From positions 1 through 64,000 of the forward strand of contig JAHDBN010000003.1 in assembly GCA_020630335.1 (NCBI GenBank): DNA of 64,000 nucleotides, read 5' to 3'. Each line of letters starts with the position of its first letter. Positions within the stretch are counted from its first letter, which is position 1. The notes beneath the pieces are model-generated. The model made no database searches, was not told the origin of the DNA, and saw nothing but the letters and a program-made list of their open reading frames with translations. Below, piece by piece: positions 52,389 to 62,148 of the stretch. The stretch comes from Bacteriovoracaceae bacterium. GTDB taxonomy: Bacteria > Bdellovibrionota > Bacteriovoracia > Bacteriovoracales > Bacteriovoracaceae. Both the position numbers and the translations under genes were made by a program.

Positions 52389-52874
52389 TTATCTTTTCTG
52401 GCCAAGAAAATCTTCTAAGATAATCCTAGCAGAAAGAGAATCGATTTTTCTTAAATCCACTTTAAAGTTATATAAAGCCGAGTTTTTCATTTCTTCTTGA
52501 GCTTGAAAGGTTGTGAGTGTTTCGTCTTGTTGATGAAGAGTAACGTTTAAATTATTTTTTTCTAACTCTTTAGATAACTCATGATAAACCTTGATCATTT
52601 TCTCGGTCGTAGAGGTTGATTGACCATCTAGGAGATAAGGGATGCCAAATACAATATCTGTAAAAAAGTCATCTTCACAAAGCTTGGAAATCTTGTTTAA
52701 AGAGCTATTTTTCCCCTTATTTTGCATTCTTTCTAGCATGATGGGAAAAGGGTCATGAGATTCATGAAATTGAGCTAAACCTATGAATTTTTCGCCATAA
52801 TCTATGGCAAGGATCTTTCTTGGCATAGAGCTTTTTACCTCAATTATGCCTTCTTTTTCAACAATTCTTGACAT
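52389..52874 (-). CDS. ruvX: Holliday junction resolvase-like / pre-16S rRNA nuclease (RuvX/YqgF)
   Basis: The 161-aa protein has the RNase H-fold start ILAIDYGEKFIGLA, IVFGIPYLLDGQSTSTTEKM, HQQDETLTTFQAQEEM and a final KIDSLSARIILEDFL with the acidic residue. YqgF matures the 5' end of 16S rRNA in E. coli. An internal ATG (MPRKILAIDYG) is an equally good start, because the 17 residues before it are not part of the fold. Confidence 0.85.
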   Translation of the reverse strand: MSRIVEKEGIIEVKSSMPRKILAIDYGEKFIGLAQFHESHDPFPIMLERMQNKGKNSSLNKISKLCEDDFFTDIVFGIPYLLDGQSTSTTEKMIKVYHELSKELEKNNLNVTLHQQDETLTTFQAQEEMKNSALYNFKVDLRKIDSLSARIILEDFLGQKR

Positions 52875-52976
52875 TTCTGAAGCTTGAGGGAAATATAACT
52901 GCAGATCTAAAATTTAAGGATTTTTTTCCTAAGAAATTCTAAAAATAATAACTTATATTGGAGATTTTAAATAGGC

Positions 52977-53019
52977 CCTCAAAATATATCTTTTCTTAAT
53001 TAATCTAAAATTTTTGAGG
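52977..53019 (+). promoter_or_regulatory. hairpin in the rho leader
   Basis: CCTCAAAA (52977-52984) pairs with TTTTGAGG (53012-53019) around a 27-base loop, 25 bases upstream of the rho ATG. rho leaders often carry control signals for Rho autoregulation; whether this hairpin is one is a guess. Confidence 0.35.
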
Positions 53020-53044
53020 CAGTATTTATTCGGGAGACACATTT

Positions 53045-54292
53045 ATGCATTTAAACGATCTGAGAGAAATGGAAGTAAAGAAACTCAGCAAGTTAGCAAC
53101 TAAAGCTAAAATTGAAAATCATGCGAGTATGAAGAAGCATGAGGTTATTTTTGCTCTTTTAAAAGCTGAAGCTAAAAATGATCAAGAGATCTTTGGTGAA
53201 GGTGTTTTAGAAATTCTTCCTGATGGTTTTGGATTTCTTAGATCTCCTGGTTATAACTACTTACCTGGTGCTGATGATATTTATGTTAGTCCAAGTCAAA
53301 TTAGAAAATTTGGGTTAAGAAAAGGAGATACAATCTCTGGATCGATCAGGCCTCCAAAAGATGCAGAAAGATATTTTGCTCTTCTAAAATTAAAGACAAT
53401 TAATGAAAACACTCCAGAAGATCATAAGAAGACGGTTCTTTTTGATAACCTGACACCTTTATATCCGGAAGAAAGAATTAACTTAGAAGCCAAGCCTACG
53501 AATTATTCGACAAGGATCATTGATCTTTTTGTTCCTCAAGGTTTTGGACAAAGATGTTTGATCGTTGCACCTCCTAAAGCAGGTAAGACAGTTCTACTTC
53601 AAGACATTGCAAACTCAATTACTGAAAATCACCCAGATGCGAAACTTATTGTTCTTTTAATTGATGAGAGACCAGAAGAAGTTACGGATATGAGAAGAAA
53701 CGTTAATGCTGAAGTTGTTTCTTCTACATTTGATGAGCCTGCGAACAGACACGTTCAAGTTGCTGAAATGATTCTAGCGAAAGCCAAGAGACAAGTAGAA
53801 GCAGGGAAAGACGTTATTGTTCTTTTAGATTCAATTACAAGATTAGCTAGAGCTTATAACACTGTTGTTCCACCATCAGGGAAAATTTTATCAGGTGGTG
53901 TTGATTCGAATGCTCTTCATAAACCAAAAAGATTTTTCGGTGCTGCTAGAAATATTGAAGGTGGTGGGTCTTTAACTATTATTGCAACATCACTTATTGA
54001 TACAGGGTCTAGAATGGATGAGGTTATCTTTGAAGAATTCAAAGGAACAGGAAACTCTGAGATTCAATTAGATAGAAAGTTAATGGAGAAAAGAATTTTC
54101 CCTTGTCTTGATATTAATAAGTCTTCAACAAGAAAAGAAGATCTTCTAATGGAAGATCCAGTGCTTCAAAGATTACATGTTTTAAGAAGAGTTCTTCACC
54201 CGATGAATACAATTGATTCAATGGAGTTTGTACTTAGTAGAATTAAGAAGTCTAAAACCAATGGTGAGTTCTTAGACTCAATGAGCTCATAA
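53045..54292 (+). CDS. rho: transcription termination factor Rho
   Basis: The 415-aa protein has the N-terminal helix bundle ([20 protein letters not shown]), the RNA-binding cold-shock domain ([19 protein letters not shown]), Walker [14 protein letters not shown], Walker [15 protein letters not shown] and the Q/R loops [20 protein letters not shown]. It is a standard-length hexameric helicase with no insertion. RBS GGGAGA. It heads rho-prfA-prmC-fxsA. Confidence 0.97.
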   Translation: MHLNDLREMEVKKLSKLATKAKIENHASMKKHEVIFALLKAEAKNDQEIFGEGVLEILPDGFGFLRSPGYNYLPGADDIYVSPSQIRKFGLRKGDTISGSIRPPKDAERYFALLKLKTINENTPEDHKKTVLFDNLTPLYPEERINLEAKPTNYSTRIIDLFVPQGFGQRCLIVAPPKAGKTVLLQDIANSITENHPDAKLIVLLIDERPEEVTDMRRNVNAEVVSSTFDEPANRHVQVAEMILAKAKRQVEAGKDVIVLLDSITRLARAYNTVVPPSGKILSGGVDSNALHKPKRFFGAARNIEGGGSLTIIATSLIDTGSRMDEVIFEEFKGTGNSEIQLDRKLMEKRIFPCLDINKSSTRKEDLLMEDPVLQRLHVLRRVLHPMNTIDSMEFVLSRIKKSKTNGEFLDSMSS

Positions 54293-54302
54293 GGATTTAG
54301 AT

Positions 54303-55373
54303 ATGTTTGATAAACTCGAAGCTGTTGTTCTTAGATATGATGAGTTAACTGAAAAGTTAGCTGATCCTACTATCTATGACAGACAAGCAGAGTTTAAAAA
54401 AATATCGAGTGAAAGATCAGGCCTTGATCCAATAGTTAAAGCTTTTCAAGAATATAAACAAACAAAAGAGAATGTTCTAGAAGCTAAGGATATGCTGGTT
54501 AACGAGAGCGATCCAGAAATGAAAGAAATGGCTAGAGAAGAACTTTCTACAGGTGAAGCCAGACTAACAGAACTAGAAGAAGAGTTAAAAATTTTATTAC
54601 TTCCTAAAGATCCTCTTGATGATAAAGATGTTATGATTGAAATTAGAGCAGGGGCTGGAGGTAATGAAGCATCGATTTTTGTGGCTGATGTTCTTCGTAT
54701 GTATCAAAACTATTTTAGAGAAATTGGATTTAAATCAGAGATGATTTCTGTCAGCGAGAGTGATGAAGGAATTAAAGAAGTCATTATTACTGTAAAAGGT
54801 GAGCAGGTTTATTCTCGTATGAAATATGAGTCAGGTGTTCATAGAGTACAAAGAGTTCCTAAAACTGAATCACAAGGCCGTGTTCATACATCTACTATTA
54901 CAGTTGCTGTCCTGCCAGAAGCTGATGCTGTAGAGTTTGAGTTAAATATGAACGATGTTCGAGTTGATGTATATAGAGCAGGTGGTAATGGAGGACAATC
55001 GGTTAATACTACTGACTCCGCAGTTAGAGTAACTCATCTTCCAACTAATACGGTTGTTGCTATTCAAGATGAAAAATCTCAAATTAAAAATAAAGCAAAG
55101 GCCTTAAAGATTTTAGCAGCTAGAATTTATGATAAAATGGTTAGAGAAGCTCAAGAAAAAGAAGCTGCTGAAAGAAAAGGTATGGTTGGAACTGGAGATC
55201 GATCAGAAAGAATCAGAACTTATAACTTTCCACAAGGGCGTCTAACTGATCATAGAATAGGACTAACTCTTTACTCGCTAGATAAAATTATAGAAGGTGA
55301 TATGGGAGGAGTTGTAGAAGCTCTCATTACTCATAATCAAGCTTTACTTCTCCAAGGTGAATCAGAAGCTTAA
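54303..55373 (+). CDS. prfA: peptide chain release factor 1
   Basis: The 356-aa protein has the GGQ loop in YRAGGNGGQSVNTTDSAVR and the RF1 domain order with IEIRAGAGGNEA and RVQRVPKTESQGRVHTS. It reads UAG and UAA. It starts 10 bases after rho and overlaps prmC, the enzyme that methylates its GGQ glutamine, by 17 bases. Confidence 0.97.
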   Translation: MFDKLEAVVLRYDELTEKLADPTIYDRQAEFKKISSERSGLDPIVKAFQEYKQTKENVLEAKDMLVNESDPEMKEMAREELSTGEARLTELEEELKILLLPKDPLDDKDVMIEIRAGAGGNEASIFVADVLRMYQNYFREIGFKSEMISVSESDEGIKEVIITVKGEQVYSRMKYESGVHRVQRVPKTESQGRVHTSTITVAVLPEADAVEFELNMNDVRVDVYRAGGNGGQSVNTTDSAVRVTHLPTNTVVAIQDEKSQIKNKAKALKILAARIYDKMVREAQEKEAAERKGMVGTGDRSERIRTYNFPQGRLTDHRIGLTLYSLDKIIEGDMGGVVEALITHNQALLLQGESEA

Positions 55374-56199
55374 AGCTCTTCTTCCTACTTTGGAAGAAGA
55401 CTATCCTGGTATTTCAGAAAAAAGACTAAAAGAAGAATTTGATTTTTTTAAGCTAAGATTTTTAAGATCAGGAAAAAGCTTTACCCCAAATCAAATATTA
55501 ACCTTGTTTTCTAAAGAATTAAAAACAGGTAGGCCTTTAGGTTATATTAACAATAGAACTTATTTTTATAACACTTATCTTTATGTTGATGAAAGAGTTC
55601 TCATACCACGTTTTGAATCAGAAATTTTAGTGGAGAAGGCGAGAGAGATTCTTTTAGAATTTAATTATCAAGACATTCTTGAAGTTGGTTGCGGAAGTGG
55701 AGCATTAAGCTTTTCTTTAGCAAGAGAAGTTTCTAGAGAAAATACTAAGAGTATAAGATTTTCTTTAAGTGATATTTCACTTGGAGCTATTAGTGTTGCA
55801 GAAATGAATTATCATAATCTTCAGCATCATTTTGATTGGATGAAATTTGATTTTATTCAAAGTGACTTATTTATTAATATTCAAAAAGATTTTGATTTTA
55901 TAATTTCAAACCCTCCTTATATAAAGAGATCGCAAATAAAAGGTGTCCATAAGAATGTTGTCACTTATGAGCCCGATATTGCCCTTTTTTTAGAAGATGA
56001 AAATCATGATTCATGGTTTGAAAAATTCTTCACTGGAGCATATGAATGCTTAAAGAAAAAAGGACATCTTTTAATTGAGGGGCATGAAGACAATTTAAAT
56101 AAACTGATTACTATTGCAGAGCAATGTTCATTTAAAGAAATACAATGTATTAATGATCTAACTAATAGAAAGCGATTTCTTTTAATGAGGAAAATTTAA
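55357..56199 (+). CDS. prmC: release factor glutamine methyltransferase PrmC
   Basis: The start is a GTG at 55357 within the prfA end. The 280-aa protein has the N-terminal helical domain, LIPRFESEILVEKARE, the SAM loop ILEVGCGSGALSFSLA and the catalytic FIISNPPYIKR (NPPY). It methylates the GGQ Gln of release factors, consistent with its coupling to prfA. Confidence 0.93.
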   Translation: MNQKLKALLPTLEEDYPGISEKRLKEEFDFFKLRFLRSGKSFTPNQILTLFSKELKTGRPLGYINNRTYFYNTYLYVDERVLIPRFESEILVEKAREILLEFNYQDILEVGCGSGALSFSLAREVSRENTKSIRFSLSDISLGAISVAEMNYHNLQHHFDWMKFDFIQSDLFINIQKDFDFIISNPPYIKRSQIKGVHKNVVTYEPDIALFLEDENHDSWFEKFFTGAYECLKKKGHLLIEGHEDNLNKLITIAEQCSFKEIQCINDLTNRKRFLLMRKI

Positions 56200-56666
56200 T
56201 GTTTTTAATTTTACTTTTGTTATTTACAGTTATTCCTGCTTTAGAATTATTTTTATTGTTTAAGGTTGGTAGTGAAATAGGAGGCTTAAACACTATCTTG
56301 ATTATTATACTTACAGGAGTAGTAGGGTCTGTAATAACAAAATCACAAGGTAAATCCTTACTTTTTGAGATACAAGGAAAACTTGGAACAGGGGAAATTC
56401 CAACTTTGGAGATTATTCAAGGAGCACTCGTATTTGCTGCTGGTTTGATGCTAATCACACCTGGCTTTTTCACTGATTGTTTAGGTTTCTTAATGGTGAT
56501 TCCTCCAACTCGCTTTCTTATCGCTCAAGGACTTCAGGTATGGTTTGCAAAAGCTGTCAAAAACGGAACTATTAAAGTTATGAAAACTCGAGGATTTACT
56601 AAAGGCTCTCAAACTAAGCAAGAAGATGAAAATATTATCGATGCTGAGTTTGAGGTTAAAGAATAA
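56199..56666 (+). CDS. fxsA: FxsA-family membrane protein
   Basis: The 155-aa protein has the FxsA layout: FTVIPALELFLLFKVGSEIG, LIIILTGVVGSVITKSQG, ALVFAAGLMLITPGFFTD with three helices, and a cytoplasmic tail. FxsA gives tolerance to phage exclusion by F plasmids when overproduced in E. coli; its normal role is unclear. It shares one base with prmC. Its stop is 1 base from a convergent gene. Confidence 0.85.
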   Translation: MFLILLLLFTVIPALELFLLFKVGSEIGGLNTILIIILTGVVGSVITKSQGKSLLFEIQGKLGTGEIPTLEIIQGALVFAAGLMLITPGFFTDCLGFLMVIPPTRFLIAQGLQVWFAKAVKNGTIKVMKTRGFTKGSQTKQEDENIIDAEFEVKE

Positions 56667-56667
56667 G

Positions 56668-57255
56668 TTATTTCTTTTTTTCTAAAAGCTGAATTCTTTT
56701 CATTTCAGCTTCTTGCAATTTATTTGTTTCAGCCTTAATCATTTGAGTGATCTCTTCTTTTGTAAACTTCGAGGCGTTTAATTGTTTCAAGGCTAATTTT
56801 TCTTGTTTTCCAAGAAGCTCAATTTCTTCCTTAAGTTTGGCTTGATTTTTTTTAATGTATTGCTCTTTTAGATCTTGAGCAGTTTTTATAATTCGATCTC
56901 TTCTTTCAACTGCATCAATGAGAAATTTAACGTTTTTAGACTTTAAAGCGTATTCCTTATCTTTTTCATAACTTAGCTCCGCATTTTTCTTTTTATCTTG
57001 AAAGATTTTTTCTTCTTTTGTCTTGCTGGCTTCAAGATCACTGAAAGCTTTCTCTCTTTTCTGGCTAGTTTTTTCTTCAATGTCTTTGATGAATTTTTCT
57101 TGTTTCTCTAAAAGCTCTTTTCTTTTTTCCGCATTTTTTTTATCAACTTCAGCTTGCATCTTTTCAAACTCTGCAAGTTTTAATTTTTGATTTAGATCTC
57201 TTCCATCTCTAGCGAAAGTAGAAAATGATAATAAAAGTAATAAACATAATTTCAT
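56668..57255 (-). CDS. secreted coiled-coil protein
   Basis: The 195-aa protein has a signal peptide (MKLCLLLLLSFSTFA) and an almost continuous Lys/Glu/Ala helix (for example KNAEKRKELLEKQEKFIKDI), predicted coiled coil, with no other domain. It resembles Skp-type or OmpH-like periplasmic chaperones only in composition. It follows htpX by 9 bases on the same strand, so a role in envelope stress is possible (inference). Confidence 0.65.
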   Translation of the reverse strand: MKLCLLLLLSFSTFARDGRDLNQKLKLAEFEKMQAEVDKKNAEKRKELLEKQEKFIKDIEEKTSQKREKAFSDLEASKTKEEKIFQDKKKNAELSYEKDKEYALKSKNVKFLIDAVERRDRIIKTAQDLKEQYIKKNQAKLKEEIELLGKQEKLALKQLNASKFTKEEITQMIKAETNKLQEAEMKRIQLLEKKK

Positions 57256-57264
57256 AAATAATCC

Positions 57265-58167
57265 TTAATAGTTATTCTCTAAAGTTTGAATTCTTGTTTC
57301 AAGAGGAGGGTGAGTAGATAGAAGGGCCATGATTCCATTTTTTGAACTAATTTTCATTGTTTGAAAGTTATCTGATTTTTCAGGTTGGATCATAGCATAT
57401 TCTCGTTGTAGTGCTCTTAGAGCATTAATCATATTATGAGATCCGGCTAGATTTGCTGCTCCTGCATCGGCCCTAAACTCTCTTCTTCTGGAAAAGTAAG
57501 AAACAAAAAACATGGCAAAAAAACCAAGAACTGATTGTACGGCCATATAAATCATATAACTACCAAATCCACCTCTAGATCTTCTCTCACTATTACCTCT
57601 CATGGCATTCATAATTAATTGAGTGATAATTTGAGCAAAAAACATAACAAATGCATTCATGACACCTTGGACTAGGGTCATTGTCACCATATCTCCATTA
57701 ACGATATGAGCAACTTCATGAGCAAGAACTCCATCAGCTTCACCTTTATTCATCTTTTGTAAGAGTCCTGTAGAGACTGCAACTAAAGAATTATTTTTAC
57801 TAGGACCTGTTGCAAAAGCATTCATCTGTTCACTTTCATAAACTCCAACTTCTGGCATTTTTTCAAGTCCGGCACTACTCGCAAATTGGTGAACTCGTGC
57901 TACTAAATTATCAAAACGAGTATCAGTAGGGTCAAGTATCTCTAGTTTATAAGCTCTTTTTGCTGACCACTTACTCATCCATAAACTAATAAAAGAAAAT
58001 ACCATCCCGTATATTAAGCACATCCCAAACAAACCAGCGTATCCACCACCTAGGGTTGCAGCTAAAACTTGGTCTAGGCCTGTAAGTTTTAAGATCACAG
58101 AAAGTGTGATCATAATTAAAAAATTTGTAATTAAGAAAAATGAAATTCTTTTCATCCAAGTAAACAT
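57265..58167 (-). CDS. htpX: membrane zinc metalloprotease HtpX
   Basis: The 300-aa protein has two N-terminal membrane helices, VAVSTGLLQKMNKGEADGVL, the zinc motif LAHEVAHIVNGDMV, two more helices around residues 155-215, and FRADAGAANLAG with the third zinc ligand. HtpX degrades misfolded membrane proteins and is heat-induced in E. coli. The end STHPPLETRIQTLE is typical. Confidence 0.95.
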   Translation of the reverse strand: MFTWMKRISFFLITNFLIMITLSVILKLTGLDQVLAATLGGGYAGLFGMCLIYGMVFSFISLWMSKWSAKRAYKLEILDPTDTRFDNLVARVHQFASSAGLEKMPEVGVYESEQMNAFATGPSKNNSLVAVSTGLLQKMNKGEADGVLAHEVAHIVNGDMVTMTLVQGVMNAFVMFFAQIITQLIMNAMRGNSERRSRGGFGSYMIYMAVQSVLGFFAMFFVSYFSRRREFRADAGAANLAGSHNMINALRALQREYAMIQPEKSDNFQTMKISSKNGIMALLSTHPPLETRIQTLENNY

Positions 58168-58236
58168 TAGTGCCTCCTCAAAGTATCACTTATATAATAA
58201 GATAATACCGGAATCTGAAGAATCAAGGGAGACTAA

Positions 58237-58899
58237 ATGAAAAAAATTGCTGTAATATTAAGTGGTTGTGGCTATTTGGATGGAGCTGAGATCAGAGAAG
58301 CGGTATTAACGTATTTTAATTTAGATAAATATTTAAATAAAATAACTTATACAAGCTTTGCTCCTAATAAAAATCAGCATCACGTTGTAAATCATTTACT
58401 TGGTACTGAAGCTATAGATAAAAGAAATATTTTAGAAGAATCAGCTAGAATCACAAGAGGTAAAGTTCAAGATTTAGAAGATTTAAAAGTTGAAGAGTTT
58501 GATGGGCTTCTTATGCCTGGAGGTTTTGGTGTTGCAAAAAATTTATCAGAATTTGCTTTTAAAGGGGGAGCGGGAGAAATTGATTCTAAGCTCACTCAAA
58601 TTATTACAAATTTTCACGAAGCTAATAAGCCGATTGGTCTCATTTGTATTTCACCTGCCATTGCTGGCACAATTTTAAAGGAGCATAACCCCAAGGTTAC
58701 TATTGGTAATGATTTAGAGACAATAAATGTATTAGAAGGCTTAGGGGTGAAACATCAAGAGTGTAAAGCGTCGGAAGTATGTTTTGATGAAAGAAATAAC
58801 TTATTTTCAACGCCTGCTTATATGTATGATGACGAAAACTTAGTGAATATAAATGAAGGGATTTCAAAATTAATTGAAAATCTCATTCAAAAACTTTAA
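58237..58899 (+). CDS. elbB: ElbB-like glyoxalase/isoprenoid biosynthesis protein
   Basis: The 220-aa DJ-1/PfpI-type protein starts KKIAVILSGCGYLDGAEIRE and has HHVVNHLLG, FDGLLMPGGFGVAKNLSEFA and PIGLICISPAIA with the nucleophilic Cys. These are the landmarks of ElbB (enhancing lycopene biosynthesis protein 2), which has glyoxalase activity in E. coli. RBS AGGGAGA. Confidence 0.9.
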   Translation: MKKIAVILSGCGYLDGAEIREAVLTYFNLDKYLNKITYTSFAPNKNQHHVVNHLLGTEAIDKRNILEESARITRGKVQDLEDLKVEEFDGLLMPGGFGVAKNLSEFAFKGGAGEIDSKLTQIITNFHEANKPIGLICISPAIAGTILKEHNPKVTIGNDLETINVLEGLGVKHQECKASEVCFDERNNLFSTPAYMYDDENLVNINEGISKLIENLIQKL

Positions 58900-58908
58900 G
58901 GAGATCAA

Positions 58909-59268
58909 ATGAAAACATTAATTATAGGAGCGTTATTTTTTTCTTGGAATGCTTTTTCTATTGAGTGTAAAGGAATGAGCAATAGAAGTTGTGAGAGCAG
59001 TGATAGTTGTTATTGGGTTAGTTCCTATACAAGAAAAGATGGAGCGAATGTCAAAGGACATTGCCGTAAGAAACCAGGCAATTCAAATAAGAGTACGGGG
59101 TTTTTTGAGAAAAAGAAAACAAAGAGTGAAAAAGTAAAAAAAGAGACTAAGAAAGAGTCTAAAAAAGCTAAGAAGAAAAAGAAAACTAAAAAAGATAAGA
59201 AGTCGAAAAAAGACAAGAAATCCAAAAAAGACAAAAAATCAAAAAAGAAATCTAAGAAAAAGAAATAA
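58909..59268 (+). CDS. secreted Cys-motif protein with poly-lysine tail
   Basis: The 119-aa protein follows elbB by 9 bases with its own AGGAG. After a signal peptide (MKTLIIGALFFSWNAFS) comes a ~35-residue module with four Cys (ECKGMSNRSCESSDSCYWV, then DGANVKGHCRKK). The remainder is a low-complexity tail built on repeats of KKDKKS. The mature protein is very basic and might bind DNA or anionic surfaces. The Cys module recurs in small secreted proteins of related bacteria as far as I remember, but I cannot verify that here. Confidence 0.65.
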   Translation: MKTLIIGALFFSWNAFSIECKGMSNRSCESSDSCYWVSSYTRKDGANVKGHCRKKPGNSNKSTGFFEKKKTKSEKVKKETKKESKKAKKKKKTKKDKKSKKDKKSKKDKKSKKKSKKKK

Positions 59269-59271
59269 ATC

Positions 59272-60699
59272 TTAGTATCTACAATACCTGGAGTCTTTAT
59301 CAAGGCATCGTTCTTGAATTAAGACTCCATGAAACATTCCTCTCTTCGCTTCGGCTTCAAATTCTAGTTCATGAGTCGTGAGATCATCATTCATATTAAA
59401 ATGTAATATATAGGGAAGATCAGATTTTAGTGTTATATAGTCCATAATCCAGCGAGAAATACGTCCGTTTCCATCGATGAAAGGATGTAATGCAACGATT
59501 TGTTTTTGCATATGTATGGCAAATTTAAATATTTCTGTATCTGTCACTTCTTGAGATAGCTTGAGATTTATTTTTTTTATCATTTCTTCTAAATATTGCT
59601 TAACAAGATAAGGGGCAACATAAACTAAGTTCCCACATTCCTTCCCAGGCATTTCAAAATCATTACAAGGCCTTTTTTCCCACTTTATTAGTTTGGCTGA
59701 TCGATGTCCTTCAACAACAAAATTCTCGAGTCTCTGAATTTGTTCTTTGCTTAAGGCAGAATATTGAGTCTTAAATTCTGCTTGAACCCAATCTTTTTTT
59801 ACGAATTGTCTTAGATAAGAATTAACTTCTTCAGGGTATACTAAAGTACCGTCTGGGTTTAAAAGTTGTTCCCTCTCTAAAGAATCTAGATTCCACTTTA
59901 TGACTTCAGCAAGGCTAAGCTCTTTATTAAGTGTTGAGTAAGATAAAACATCTTTAAAAGCAACATCTTGCCAATTTTTCCAAGTACTTGGAGCTGGTTT
60001 ATAAACTTGTTCTAATTGAGTTCTTACTCTAAGAGCAAATGCCCAATCTTTTCTATCAATAAACCTTCTGGCTTTAAAATCTTGAATATAATCTGGATCT
60101 AATCCTTTTTCTGTATATTTTTTTTGAATCAAATCAGATCGTTTCTTTATAGAGGTAATGCTTTTATAAAAATAATCAACTAAGAATAGTTCATCAGCGG
60201 ATCTAAATTGACATCTGTAAGGATTTTCAGTCGTTCGAGTATTCTTTTTTAACTCTAATTGTTTAATTAAGTGAAACTTAACAGAGCTTGTGATGTTCAA
60301 ACAGTTATTTTTATTATTAAGAGATGTTTGCTCTTTATCGTTAATTACAATAAAAACAATCTTTAGACTTCTAAGATAGTTTAAGAAGAAATCTCTACAT
60401 GTTTCTGAAGTATATATACTTTCTAAAGAATCGAGGTTGGGGCAATTATAGATCTTTGATTCCTCGAGTAAAGCAACATTTTTAATGGGAAGAGTGAAAT
60501 CAAAGAAATTACTTTTCAAAGGTATGTTAAAGTATTTCCCTGCTTTTGTATGAGATATGAATGTACCTTCAGGTTGGGGCGATAACCTCAACCCCATTTG
60601 CGATTCTAGTACTCTCGCTTCAATAGGAAGATCTTCAAGGGAAAAAGACAAAGCTTGCAGAGCAAAAGATAAAAGAAAAAAAAGTTTGGTTATCGCCAT
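59272..60699 (-). CDS. exported Fic-domain protein (Fic 1)
   Basis: The start is the ATG at 60699, with AGGA six bases upstream; the ATG at 60705 abuts the RBS. The ~475-aa protein has a signal peptide (MAITKLFFLLSFALQALS), a ~300-residue N-terminal part, and the full Fic motif HPFIDGNGRISR near residue 405, with the flap region LPYILHFNMNDD. VVEGH further upstream resembles a degenerate inhibitory helix motif. Fic enzymes transfer AMP or related groups from nucleotides to hydroxyls. The ending has a Cys pair (ERCLDKDSRYC). It is a close paralog of the next gene. Confidence 0.85.
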   Translation of the reverse strand: MAITKLFFLLSFALQALSFSLEDLPIEARVLESQMGLRLSPQPEGTFISHTKAGKYFNIPLKSNFFDFTLPIKNVALLEESKIYNCPNLDSLESIYTSETCRDFFLNYLRSLKIVFIVINDKEQTSLNNKNNCLNITSSVKFHLIKQLELKKNTRTTENPYRCQFRSADELFLVDYFYKSITSIKKRSDLIQKKYTEKGLDPDYIQDFKARRFIDRKDWAFALRVRTQLEQVYKPAPSTWKNWQDVAFKDVLSYSTLNKELSLAEVIKWNLDSLEREQLLNPDGTLVYPEEVNSYLRQFVKKDWVQAEFKTQYSALSKEQIQRLENFVVEGHRSAKLIKWEKRPCNDFEMPGKECGNLVYVAPYLVKQYLEEMIKKINLKLSQEVTDTEIFKFAIHMQKQIVALHPFIDGNGRISRWIMDYITLKSDLPYILHFNMNDDLTTHELEFEAEAKRGMFHGVLIQERCLDKDSRYCRY

Positions 60700-60714
60700 T
60701 GTCATTTCCTGTGA

Positions 60715-62148
60715 TTAGTATCTGCAAATTTTGAGTTTTGAGTTCAAGCAATATTCTTTGATCAAAACACCATGGAACATTCCTCGCTTAGCTTCAAGTT
60801 GAAATTTCTTAGGATCTTCTGTTAAATCATTATTCATATTGTAATAAATGATATATGGAAGTTTTGTTTTTAAAGTAATGTAATCCATGACAAAGCGAGA
60901 TACTCTTCCATTACCATCAACAAAAGGGTGCAGAGCAACAATTTGTTTTTGCATATGAATAGCAAATTCAAAATACTCTTGATCTGTTAAATCTTTTTCA
61001 AGTTTTTTGTTAATTGTTTTAATCATTCTTCTCAGATAACGCGATAAATCTTTAGGTGGTGCATAGACAATTTTTCCACACTCTTTATTTTCAACCTTGC
61101 CATCAACACAAGGAGTTTTTGCCCACCCTAATGGGTTATATAATTCATGATTATCAACTTTAAAGTTAATGACACGTTTGATTTCTTTTTTAGTTAAAGC
61201 TTGAGCTTTGTATTTAAGAGTACCAACGACCCAGCCTTTTGAATTATTTTTTCTTAAATAAGAGTACACTTCTTCATCTTCTGGGTAAACAAGATTACCA
61301 TTACTGTCGAGTAAAGTTTCTCTTTTTATAGAGTTTAAATTCCATTTGATAACTTGATCAATATTTAACTCTTGAGATGATAGTGAAAAAGGTAAGACTT
61401 CTGTGTATGCTATTTTTTCCCAATCTTCCCATGTGTGAGGAGCAGGATCATAAACTTTCTCAAGAGGCTTTTTTATACTAACAGCTTCTTCCCAATCTTT
61501 TCTATCTATAAATCTTCTAGCCTTGAAATCTTGGATGAAATTTGCATTAAGATTTTTTTCTACGTAGAGATCAAAAATTTCTTGAGACCTTTTTTTGATA
61601 GAGGTGATGCTTAAGTCGATATAATCAACGAGAAAGAGTTCATTGGCATACCTAAAGTCACACCTGAATGGGTTTTCTTTCTCTAACTCAAATTTTCTAA
61701 AACTGAGTTCTTGAACTTGATGAAACAAAAGAGAGTTAGTGATGTTTAAGCAGTTTGTCTTGTTTTTTAAAGATACTTGGTTTGCATCTAGAGATGCTAT
61801 GAATAAAATATTTTTTTCTTTTAAGAAATTATTAAAAAAAGTTAAGCACTTCTTATTTCTTGAAACTTCATATAATGAATCCAGTGAAGTGCAGTCATTT
61901 TTTTTAGCTTTTCTTAAAAGAGATTTGTTTTTAATAGGAAGTGTGAAGTCAAAAATCTTAGAGTCTTTAGGTATAGTGAAATATTGAGAGCTATTATGAT
62001 GAGATACAAAAACATTTTCTTCTAATTTAGCCAATTTTAGTGTTAGCGAGGTTTTGAGAATCCTTGTTTCTATAGGGACTTCTTTTAATTCTATAGAGTA
62101 AGAAAATGATGAGAGAAGTAAAAAGCAAACAAGATTACTTAGAGACAC
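60715..62148 (-). CDS. exported Fic-domain protein (Fic 2)
   Basis: The start is a GTG at 62148 with AAGGAG 8 bases upstream, overlapping the previous gene by 14 bases. The 477-aa protein shares length, signal peptide placement, N-terminal domain (RRFIDRKDW, ARRFIDRKDWEEAV), and the motif HPFVDGNGRVSR at residue 407 with Fic 1, so the two arose by tandem duplication. The catalytic His and phosphate-binding loop are intact. The putative inhibitory position reads VDN where Fic 1 has VEG, so control may differ. Confidence 0.85.
   Translation of the reverse strand: MSLSNLVCFLLLSSFSYSIELKEVPIETRILKTSLTLKLAKLEENVFVSHHNSSQYFTIPKDSKIFDFTLPIKNKSLLRKAKKNDCTSLDSLYEVSRNKKCLTFFNNFLKEKNILFIASLDANQVSLKNKTNCLNITNSLLFHQVQELSFRKFELEKENPFRCDFRYANELFLVDYIDLSITSIKKRSQEIFDLYVEKNLNANFIQDFKARRFIDRKDWEEAVSIKKPLEKVYDPAPHTWEDWEKIAYTEVLPFSLSSQELNIDQVIKWNLNSIKRETLLDSNGNLVYPEDEEVYSYLRKNNSKGWVVGTLKYKAQALTKKEIKRVINFKVDNHELYNPLGWAKTPCVDGKVENKECGKIVYAPPKDLSRYLRRMIKTINKKLEKDLTDQEYFEFAIHMQKQIVALHPFVDGNGRVSRFVMDYITLKTKLPYIIYYNMNNDLTEDPKKFQLEAKRGMFHGVLIKEYCLNSKLKICRY

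Noticed and set aside
59120-59268. Tandem DNA repeat as a CRISPR-like or VNTR element
   Set aside because: The periodicity follows the Lys-rich codons of the secreted protein's tail and has no spacers.
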